From CAZADH01 sp964483805 (GTDB lineage: Bacteria > Muiribacteriota > Ozemobacteria > Ozemobacterales > Ozemobacteraceae): a stretch of 8,643 nt of DNA. The notes beneath the pieces are model-generated. The model did not search any database. It had not been told where the DNA came from and saw only the letters and a program-made list of their open reading frames with translations. Shown piece by piece: positions 1-6,219 of the stretch (the first letter of the stretch is position 1; each line of letters opens with the position of its first letter). The translations under genes and the position numbers were made by a program. The stretch spans positions 1 through 8,643 of the forward strand of contig CAZADH010000269.1 of NCBI GenBank assembly GCA_964483805.1. Direction: 5' to 3'.

Positions 1-1
1 G

Positions 2-409
2 TTGCAGACGCTGCCCGAGTATCAGGCCAACCCGCAACGGTATGCACTGCCCGTCGAACTGTTTCTCAAGTGCGATGGCGAAGGCAGCCACGTTGCGGTT
101 GACGACCACCCGGTTGGTGCATGTCCGGTGCGGTTGGGACAGGTCCCACCGGGTCGCCACACCATCGTCTGGACACTTCCCGACGGGGGAAAGAAGCAGT
201 TCGTCGTCGACCTGGTGGGCGGGACGGTGGCGAAATTCCGCTGGCACCCGGATTCCGGCGAGGTGTCTGACGAGATCAGCCGCGACGGGGCGGTCACCGT
301 GTTTACCGCGGCCGGGCCCCGGGATCTGCGTGACGAGGTTGGGCCGTATCTCGTGGCCGATCTGCACGATCTGCCGCAACCGACGCTCGAGGAGTGCCTG
401 GACGAGTGA
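2..409 (+). CDS. PEGA-like domain protein, C-terminal part (5' end outside window)
   Basis: The reading frame is open to the left edge, and its first in-window codon is a TTG with no room for a ribosome site, so this is probably the last 135 codons of a longer gene. Around residues 26-65 it has the rhythm of a PEGA domain: a VAVDDHPVGACPVRL core, then PPGRHTIVW and a short beta-rich tail (KKQFVVDLVGGTVAKFRW). PEGA domains are small beta-sandwich modules often found at the C-terminus of bacterial surface proteins or Ser/Thr kinases. What precedes it here is unknown. The acidic tail ends in LEECLDE. The last 107 bp overlap the 3' end of the convergent glycosyltransferase gene. The domain call is inferred from pattern only. 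No enzymatic function can be assigned. Confidence 0.6.
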   Translation: MQTLPEYQANPQRYALPVELFLKCDGEGSHVAVDDHPVGACPVRLGQVPPGRHTIVWTLPDGGKKQFVVDLVGGTVAKFRWHPDSGEVSDEISRDGAVTVFTAAGPRDLRDEVGPYLVADLHDLPQPTLEECLDE

Positions 410-1154
410 CCGGGGAAGGTCGGCGATACCAGAACCGGCACAACGGCTGAATCAGGATCGCCCAAGGCACGAGGGCATGAAACACCATGGTCGCCAGCAG
501 GTGGCGACGCGAATACCACGTTACTTTGCGGCTCGAGGTGCGCACCGGCGGAGTCTGGATGACCGTGAAGGCAAGGCCGCGTTGGGCGCCCCAGCGGCCC
601 AGGCCGATCGAGAACCAGATCTCTTCGCTCGCGTAGACCTGTTGGCTGAAACCACCGACGGCATCGAAGGCCGCACGGGTGCAGAACACAAAGCACCCCG
701 CGGCGAAACGCAGGTGGCGGGCGAGATGGTTCCAGAACTCCAGGATCCGGCGGGCCCCGCGCGGCACCGAACCGAGAAAGGCCACCCGGGCTCCCCCACC
801 GCAAACCCGGCCCCCGTCAAGGTGGGCGAGGGCTGCCTGCAGCAGAGCGGCCGATGGTTCAGTGTCGGCATCTGTAAATACGAGATATTTACCTCTTGCC
901 GCGCGGGCGCCGGCGTTGCGGGCACGCGAGATCTGGTTGACGGGTTCGAAAACCACCAGAGCCCCGTGCTCGCGGGCGATGGCGGCGGTGCGATCGGTCG
1001 AGTTGTTGTCGACGACGATCAGTTCGCCGGGGTGGTCGGTGGCGGCCATCGCGGCCCGCACCGCCCGCAGCGTATCGGGCAGGAAGTCCTCTTCGTTAAA
1101 AGCCGGAATGATCAGCGAGTAGAGCGGCTCGCCCGGCCCACACAACCGGTCCAT
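303..1154 (-). CDS. Family 2 glycosyltransferase (GT-A fold)
   Basis: This 283-residue protein should transfer a sugar from a nucleotide-activated donor to an unknown acceptor, most likely for a cell-surface glycan or glycolipid. The GT2 order is visible: LYSLIIPAFNEEDFLPDTL (residues 11-29), the nucleotide-binding VVDNNSTDRT (47-56), SRARNAGARAARGKYLVFTDADTE (76-99) with the metal-binding D95-A-D97, and an acceptor-side VGGFSQQVYASEEIWFSIGLGRWG (166-189) with acidic E177/E178. A hydrophobic stretch at about 219-238 may be a membrane-contacting helix. The start follows the pyk stop by 17 nt with no obvious Shine-Dalgarno, so expression probably depends on the pyk transcript. The last 35-40 residues are Pro/Arg-rich, look unconserved and are antisense to the PEGA-like gene. 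The catalytic part looks complete by about residue 245. The donor and acceptor cannot be inferred. Confidence 0.88.
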   Translation of the reverse strand: MDRLCGPGEPLYSLIIPAFNEEDFLPDTLRAVRAAMAATDHPGELIVVDNNSTDRTAAIAREHGALVVFEPVNQISRARNAGARAARGKYLVFTDADTEPSAALLQAALAHLDGGRVCGGGARVAFLGSVPRGARRILEFWNHLARHLRFAAGCFVFCTRAAFDAVGGFSQQVYASEEIWFSIGLGRWGAQRGLAFTVIQTPPVRTSSRKVTWYSRRHLLATMVFHALVPWAILIQPLCRFWYRRPSPVTRPGTPRASVAADRADRPRDTAQPRHADPGARPR

Positions 1155-1171
1155 CGTGGGTTGGTTGGAAA

Positions 1172-2593
1172 TCAGGCGCTGATGCGGTGCAGCTTCAACA
1201 GGTTGGTGTTGCCGGGAACTCCCAGCGGCACGCCGGCGGCGATGACAATGACATCACCCGGCCGGGCCCAGCCAAGGGCCAACACCTGGCGTTCGGCCTC
1301 TTTGATCATGACGTCGGTGTTGTCCATGTCGGGCGTTTTCACCGGTTGTACGCCCCAAGCGAGACAGAGACGGCGCTGGGTCGTTTCTTTGGGCGTGAGG
1401 GCGAGAACCGGGGTGGTCGGGCGGTAGCGCGAGATGCGTTTGGCTGTCGTGCCGCTCTGGGTGAAACAGACGATGGCCTTGGCATCGAGTTCGAGTGCGG
1501 ACTGGGCCGCGACGTGGGCGATCGTATCTTCGACCGTCGGGTCTTCGGCGCTCTGCCGTTCGAACCCCGTGGTGTTGGCGAAGCGGCACTTCTCGGCCTC
1601 GCGGGCGATGGCCACCATCGTCTTGACGGCATGGATGGGGTATTGCCCGGCAGCCGTTTCGGCCGACAGCATGATCGCGTCGGTGCCGTCGATGATGGCG
1701 TTGAACACGTCAGTGGTCTCGGCCCGGGTCGGACGTTCGTTGGTGATCATCGACTCGAGCATCTGCGTCGCGGTGATGACCGGGATGTTGCGACGCTGAC
1801 ACTCGCGAATGATATGTTTCTGCAAGGCCGGCACGCACTGGAGCGGCACCTCGACGCCGAGGTCGCCGCGGGCCACCATGACGGCGTCGCTCGCGGCGAG
1901 AACCGCCGGCAGGTCTTCGAGCGCCTCGGGCTTCTCGACCTTGGTGACGACACGAATCGGGCGCGCGCCGATCAGTTCGCGCAACAGCACCAGGTCGCGG
2001 GCCGAGCGGACGAACGAGAGGGCGACAAAGTCGAACCCGTTGGCGAGGATGAACTCGAGGTCGGCTTTGTCTTTCTCGGTCACGGCAGCCACCGACAACG
2101 GGATGCCGGGCATGTTCATGCCTTTTTTGTCTTTGAGCGGGCCACCGTCGGTGACCTCGAAACAGACGTGATCGGCGGCCTTGCTGACCGCGCGCATGCT
2201 GATGTTGCCGTCGTCGAGAAGCACCGTGTCGCCAACCCGGACATCGTCGACAAGGTGTGAATACGTTGTACCTACGCCGGTCTCGTCGCCCGCGCGATTG
2301 GGGTCGAGAAACAGCGAGAACTTCTGACCGACGGCGAGGTCGACCTTGCCGTCTTTGAACTTGCCGACGCGGATCTTGGGACCCGAGAGGTCGGCGAGCA
2401 GGGCCACCGGGCTGTCCGACGCTTTGATCTGGTCGCGGACCGTGGCCAGGAGTTGCGCGTGGCTCTCATGGGTGCCGTGCGAGAAGTTGAAGCGGAAGAC
2501 ATCGACGCCGGCGGCGATCAGGTCACGGACAACTTCGGGGCTGCTGCTGGCCGGGCCAAGGGTGGCAACGATCTTGGTGAACTGCATCTCCAT
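1172..2593 (-). CDS. pyk: Pyruvate kinase
   Basis: This cytoplasmic glycolytic enzyme converts phosphoenolpyruvate and ADP to pyruvate and ATP. At 473 residues it has the usual bacterial length. It opens with FTKIVATLGPAS and FRFNFSHG (R35, N37, S39). The lidding B domain spans roughly 75-170. The barrel then carries VVTKVEKPEAL (catalytic K218, metal ligand E220), VMVARGDLGVEVPL (D244) and the ITATQMLESM signature (273-282). The C-terminal domain (about 345-473) contains FTQSGTTAKRISRYRPTTPVLALTP, a typical effector-site loop. Motif D68-L-S-G-P-K73-I-R-V76 has Lys where K+-dependent enzymes have Glu, together with Leu and Val at the linked positions, which suggests a K+-independent enzyme. 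The ATG at 2593 is preferred over the internal ATG at 2587 because it lies closer to the GGAGG site. It is first in a leftward unit with the glycosyltransferase. Confidence 0.97.
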   Translation of the reverse strand: MEMQFTKIVATLGPASSSPEVVRDLIAAGVDVFRFNFSHGTHESHAQLLATVRDQIKASDSPVALLADLSGPKIRVGKFKDGKVDLAVGQKFSLFLDPNRAGDETGVGTTYSHLVDDVRVGDTVLLDDGNISMRAVSKAADHVCFEVTDGGPLKDKKGMNMPGIPLSVAAVTEKDKADLEFILANGFDFVALSFVRSARDLVLLRELIGARPIRVVTKVEKPEALEDLPAVLAASDAVMVARGDLGVEVPLQCVPALQKHIIRECQRRNIPVITATQMLESMITNERPTRAETTDVFNAIIDGTDAIMLSAETAAGQYPIHAVKTMVAIAREAEKCRFANTTGFERQSAEDPTVEDTIAHVAAQSALELDAKAIVCFTQSGTTAKRISRYRPTTPVLALTPKETTQRRLCLAWGVQPVKTPDMDNTDVMIKEAERQVLALGWARPGDVIVIAAGVPLGVPGNTNLLKLHRISA

Positions 2594-2605
2594 AAGTTAA
2601 CGATT

Positions 2606-2612
2606 CCTCCCC
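2606..2612 (-). promoter_or_regulatory. Ribosome binding site of pyk
   Basis: On the minus strand, GGGGAGG lies 12 nt before the ATG at 2593. The spacing is longer than ideal, but it would be 18 nt for the alternative ATG at 2587, so it supports the upstream start. Confidence 0.6.
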
Positions 2613-2647
2613 ACGCGTTGACTCGCGGCCGAGCCGCACCAGAGCCC

Positions 2648-2676
2648 AGGATAGTCGAGACCCGCCCCGGTGACAA
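2648..2676 (-). promoter_or_regulatory. Sigma70-like promoter of pyk
   Basis: Read on the minus strand there is a -35 box TTGTCA (5 of 6 to TTGACA), a 17-nt spacer and a -10 box TATCCT (4 of 6 to TATAAT). Transcription would start near 2640 and give a leader of about 50 nt before the pyk ATG. It is the best promoter match in the pyk/TPR divergent intergenic region. It has not been tested experimentally. Confidence 0.55.
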
Positions 2677-2739
2677 TCCCCGTCGATGTTCCGCTGATGA
2701 CTGAGGAATCTCAAGGTCGGGCCGGAACCTGCCGATAGT

Positions 2740-2754
2740 TCTGATTGAGTCAGA
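2740..2754. repeat. Short inverted repeat in the pyk/TPR intergenic region
   Basis: TCTGA and TCAGA flank a 5-nt centre (TTGAG). The repeat lies between the divergent pyk and TPR genes, upstream of the predicted pyk -35 box. It could be an operator for either gene, but a 5-bp palindrome is also expected by chance. No convincing plus-strand promoter for the TPR gene was recognised in the rest of this 254-bp intergenic region. Confidence 0.2.
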
Positions 2755-2835
2755 TTCTGTTCGCGTGGTTCGTGCATGGTTGGCAATCGACAGAGATGCG
2801 CGACAGACGACGTTGACCACGACCAACAGCGTGGC

Positions 2836-2842
2836 AAGGAGG
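2836..2842 (+). promoter_or_regulatory. Ribosome binding site fixing the TPR gene start
   Basis: AAGGAGG lies 5 nt before the ATG at 2848. It decides against the in-frame ATG at 2776, which would place 24 charged residues before the signal peptide. Confidence 0.8.
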
Positions 2843-2847
2843 CAAAC

Positions 2848-4596
2848 ATGGGATATCACCTGCGTACGTGCTCCACGGTCGGAGCTCGGCGGAGACCGTA
2901 CCGCCGAGGACCTGGCCTGGTGGTTCTGGCCCTGGCGCTTTTGCTGGCGCCGGTGGCGACCGCGAGTGCGTTGGGCATCGACAGTCTCGGCAGCTCGGCC
3001 GACGCGGGCATGCGCTTGTACATTCGCGGCACCGAAAAGCTGCAGGACCGCAATTTCGCCGGTGCCGTCGAAGACCTGCGCCAGGCCGTGCGTCTCCGCC
3101 CCGACCTTGCCGAAGCGTTCCACAACCTGGGCTACGCGTTCGAACAGGTCGGCAACCGCACGATGGCAATCAAGGCCTACGAGCGGGCACTGGTGATCAA
3201 ACCCGTGTATCCGTCGGCCTGGAACAACCTCGGCTATCTGCTTGCTTCGATGGGCAGCGACCTGGAACGGGCGATCCGGTTGTGCCGTCGCGCGGTCGAG
3301 GCCGAACCACGCAACGAGGGATTTCGCGACAGTCTGGGTTGGGCGCTCTACAAAGCCGATCGCAAAGACGATGCGGTGCAGCAGTTCAAAGCGGCGATCA
3401 AGCTCAACCCCAGCTACGTCAAGGCGCAGTTCAACCTCGGACTGTGTGAATACAGCATGAAACATTACGAGACGGCTTTGCGCCTGTTCGAATCCGCAGT
3501 GAAACTCGAACCCGGCTTCATCAAGGCGTATCTGCCGCTGGCTGCCTGTTACGAGAAGACCAATCAGGCCAACAAGGCGCTCTATGTGTTTCAGTCGGCC
3601 CTGACGCGGGTGAGCGACACCGATCCGGTGCGCGCGCACATCGAGCGCGAGGTGCGCCGATTGTCGAACAACTCGAAGAAGTTCTATTTCACCAATGTCA
3701 AGAAGTACACCGGCAAGAGCAAAGCTGCCGATTTCATGGCCCGGCGCAATGGCGGCAAGTCGGGCATGCTGGCCGGGCTGAGTCGCGAGAGCAAGCGTGT
3801 CGATCCGACCCTGTCGGGAGGATCGTTCACGCCGGTCACCGCAGTGGGAGAGGCCCGGCAAGCGCTGGCTGCCTCGCGCGAGGCGAGTGCGGCGTTGTTG
3901 CCCGGTGACCCTGGCCCCCTCGATGCCGACGACTCGATGTCGCTTGCTGGGATCGGCGTCGGTCCGGCGCCAATGGTGGCTGCACCGGCGGCAAGTTCGG
4001 CGCCCGCACGGCGCCGCAGTGCAGTCCGTTCGTTGACCACAACCGAGGAGCGCGCACTGGCGCAGCGCTATTCGTTGGCTTTCTCGTATTTCGAGCGTGG
4101 ACTCGTTGGCGAAGCGGCCACCGAGTTGCAGGCCATCGTCGATGCTTCGCCCGAAGACAGTTCGACGGGGCGACAAGCCCGCAGCCTGATGCTCAAGGTG
4201 CAGGACCGGCTCGATCAGGGCAAACGTGGCCAGGTGCAGACCCATCTGGCGATGGGCAAAGACTTCATCCGCTCGGGCAAGTACGATCTGGCCGAAGCCG
4301 AGATGCGCAAGGTGCTTGGGCTCAATCCGAACAGTGCCGAAGCTTACAAGGATCTCGCCTTGCTCCATTACAACACCGGTCGTCTGCCCGAAGCCTTCGA
4401 AGAGGCGAAGCGGGCGATCGCGCTCGACAAGAGCATGAAAGAAGCCTATGTCGTGCTGGCCTCGCTGTTTGCCAAGAAGGGCCGCAGTGAGGAAGCGATC
4501 AAGCTGTTGCGGCGCGTGCGCGATCTGCCCGGCGAGCGGAATGCCGTCGACGAACTGGCCGATCGCATGATGTCGTCGCTGCAGCGAGAGGGATGA
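2848..4596 (+). CDS. Exported TPR-repeat protein
   Basis: This 582-residue protein starts with an arginine-rich n-region (RRRPYRR), a hydrophobic core LVVLALALLLAPVA and an ASA-L cleavage-like site near residue 41, so it is probably exported to the periplasm or envelope. About six consecutive TPRs of 34-35 residues cover residues 52-257, for example AFHNLGYAFEQVGNRTMAIK and AQFNLGLCEYSMKHYETALR. A basic segment (about 275-325) and an Ala/Pro/Ser-rich low-complexity linker (about 325-390) follow. A second block of about four TPRs (395-560) includes HLAMGKDFIRSGKYDLAEAE and LALLHYNTGRLPEAFEEA. TPR arrays are protein-binding scaffolds. No catalytic motif is seen and the partner is unknown. It is first in the rightward set and is followed 7 nt later by pgeF. 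Alternatively the n-region could be a signal anchor that keeps it in the inner membrane. Confidence 0.88.
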   Translation: MGYHLRTCSTVGARRRPYRRGPGLVVLALALLLAPVATASALGIDSLGSSADAGMRLYIRGTEKLQDRNFAGAVEDLRQAVRLRPDLAEAFHNLGYAFEQVGNRTMAIKAYERALVIKPVYPSAWNNLGYLLASMGSDLERAIRLCRRAVEAEPRNEGFRDSLGWALYKADRKDDAVQQFKAAIKLNPSYVKAQFNLGLCEYSMKHYETALRLFESAVKLEPGFIKAYLPLAACYEKTNQANKALYVFQSALTRVSDTDPVRAHIEREVRRLSNNSKKFYFTNVKKYTGKSKAADFMARRNGGKSGMLAGLSRESKRVDPTLSGGSFTPVTAVGEARQALAASREASAALLPGDPGPLDADDSMSLAGIGVGPAPMVAAPAASSAPARRRSAVRSLTTTEERALAQRYSLAFSYFERGLVGEAATELQAIVDASPEDSSTGRQARSLMLKVQDRLDQGKRGQVQTHLAMGKDFIRSGKYDLAEAEMRKVLGLNPNSAEAYKDLALLHYNTGRLPEAFEEAKRAIALDKSMKEAYVVLASLFAKKGRSEEAIKLLRRVRDLPGERNAVDELADRMMSSLQREG

Positions 4597-4603
4597 GCCA
4601 CCG

Positions 4604-5332
4604 ATGAAGATGTTTCGCCACGGCGTCGCATTCGCCTGCTTTTCCGAACGGAAAGATGGCAGCCTGGCCATGTACAAGGGCGACCCGGCGACCTTCGAGA
4701 ACTATCGCAAGTTGGCGCGGACTTCGGGACTGCGGTGCACCGATGCGGTGTATTGCGAACAGCAACACAAAAGTGAGATCCGCGTTGCTTACCCCGGCAC
4801 GGGTCCGGGGTTGATCGGTACCGGCGATGCCGTGATCACCAATGTGCCGGGATTGCCGGTCGGTGTGTTTACGGCCGACTGCCAACCCGTGCTGTTGCTG
4901 TCGCTCGAGCCGCTCTGCGTCGGCGCCATTCACGCCGGTTGGCGCGGAACGCTCCAGGACATCGTGGGGGCCACGGTGGCCCGCATGAAAAGTGAATACA
5001 ATGTAAAACCAGAGAACCTCGGCGCCATTCTCGGCCCCTGCATCGGCCCGTGCTGTCTCGAGGTCGACGAAGATGTGGTCGAACTCGTGCGCCTGCAGTT
5101 GCCGCTGGGCATGGGCATCATGAGCCGGGGGCCACAGAAGTGGCACCTCGACATCCGGGCGATCAACACCATGTTGCTGCTGCGCGCCGGCCTGGCTGCG
5201 GAGAACATCCGGCACCATCACTGCTGCACCAAGTGCCTGTCCAGTCAGTATTTCTCGTTCCGCGCCGACAAAGGCCTGACCGGGAGTCAGTTCTCGTTTG
5301 CCTATATTTCCGAAGGAAGGGAGTCCTTCTGA
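4604..5332 (+). CDS. pgeF: YfiH/PgeF family peptidoglycan editing factor (polyphenol oxidase/laccase domain)
   Basis: This 242-residue protein is a complete member of the YfiH family. Residues expected to form the metal/active site are present: H55 (in EQQHKSEI), C93 (in FTADCQPVLLL) and H110 (in VGAIHAGWRGT). The family motifs LGPCIGPCCLEVDEDV (143-158), the tail of which is usually aromatic in place of L152, WHLDIRAIN (180-188) and the closing CTKCLSSQYFSFRADKGLTG (208-227) also match. In E. coli the protein is reported to keep wrong amino acids out of muropeptides. Homologues were annotated as multicopper polyphenol oxidases and have been described with purine nucleoside phosphorylase/deaminase activity, so the true substrate here is open. 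The GAGAGGG upstream of the ATG lies in the end of the TPR gene, 7 nt away, which suggests coupled translation. The protein is probably cytoplasmic, with no signal peptide. Confidence 0.93.
   Translation: MKMFRHGVAFACFSERKDGSLAMYKGDPATFENYRKLARTSGLRCTDAVYCEQQHKSEIRVAYPGTGPGLIGTGDAVITNVPGLPVGVFTADCQPVLLLSLEPLCVGAIHAGWRGTLQDIVGATVARMKSEYNVKPENLGAILGPCIGPCCLEVDEDVVELVRLQLPLGMGIMSRGPQKWHLDIRAINTMLLLRAGLAAENIRHHHCCTKCLSSQYFSFRADKGLTGSQFSFAYISEGRESF
5316..5329 (+). other. Small hairpin over the pdxJ ribosome binding site
   Basis: GAAGG (5316-5320) and CCTTC (5325-5329) can pair across a GAGT loop, and the stem uses the purine-rich AAGGGAG that serves as Shine-Dalgarno for pdxJ. It lies in the last codons of pgeF. 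Ribosomes finishing pgeF (stop 5330-5332) would open it, so it fits translational coupling. A 5-bp stem is weak evidence. Confidence 0.3.
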
Positions 5333-5334
5333 CC

Positions 5335-6075
<741 letters not shown>

Positions 6076-6076
6076 C

Positions 6077-6142
6077 ATGGAGTTCTGGCGCCGAAAAGAG
6101 TCGAGTGGCCCGACGAAAGCTAAAGCAAAGGGCGGGGTGTGA
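6077..6142 (+). CDS. Candidate 21-residue basic peptide
   Basis: An ATG 1 nt after the pdxJ stop is preceded by AGGAGG (6063-6068) at the ideal 8-nt spacing, the strongest ribosome site in the window apart from that of the TPR gene. The encoded peptide starts MEFWRRKESSGPTKAKAKGG and stops after a further Val. It is rich in Lys/Arg, has one Trp, and has no membrane segment. It sits between pdxJ and the FN3 lipoprotein, so it would be translated from the shared transcript. It may be a genuine small protein, a leader peptide, or the remnant or frameshifted start of a larger gene. No homologue is recognised. The evidence is the ribosome site and spacing only. Confidence 0.4.
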   Translation: MEFWRRKESSGPTKAKAKGGV

Positions 6143-6144
6143 CG

Positions 6145-6219
6145 ATGGAAAGGATATATCGCTGTCTAGAACCGGCGTCGTATTTCGCGTCGGCGACAAA
6201 GGAGCTGCCGTCATGGTAA
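6145..6219 (+). CDS. Possible 24-codon ORF overlapping the lipoprotein start
   Basis: An ATG 2 nt after the stop of the 21-codon ORF opens 24 codons (MERIYRCLEPASYFASATKE, then LPSW). It ends with a TAA whose bases overlap the first codons of the lipoprotein gene. A G-rich stretch (GGGCGGGG) lies upstream, but there is no proper Shine-Dalgarno. It could couple translation into the lipoprotein or be a chance ORF. No function is recognised. Confidence 0.15.
   Translation: MERIYRCLEPASYFASATKELPSW
6199..6204 (+). promoter_or_regulatory. Ribosome binding site fixing the lipoprotein start
   Basis: AAGGAG lies 8 nt before the ATG at 6213. It selects this start over the in-frame ATG at 6105, which would add 36 residues before the signal peptide and overlap the 21-codon ORF. 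Confidence 0.8.

Noticed and set aside
42..1427. 461-codon plus-strand frame across the glycosyltransferase and the end of pyk
   Set aside because: It is antisense to two genes with clear family motifs. Its translation is Arg/Gly/Pro-rich with no recognisable domain and no ribosome site, which is typical of shadow frames in GC-rich DNA.
2776..2847. Upstream ATG extension of the TPR protein
   Set aside because: It adds 24 hydrophilic residues before a signal peptide, whereas AAGGAGG lies 5 nt before the ATG at 2848.
2518..4677. 719-codon minus-strand frame antisense to the TPR gene
   Set aside because: It covers the TPR gene, the intergenic region and the 5' end of pyk. It shows no domain, and its length is explained by the scarcity of stop codons opposite GC-rich coding sequence.
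6105..6212. Upstream ATG extension of the lipoprotein
   Set aside because: It would place 36 residues before the signal peptide and lipobox, and AAGGAG at 6199-6204 points to the ATG at 6213.
6140..6212. Riboswitch or structured leader before the lipoprotein
   Set aside because: No known riboswitch core was recognised and only short, unconvincing pairings can be drawn.
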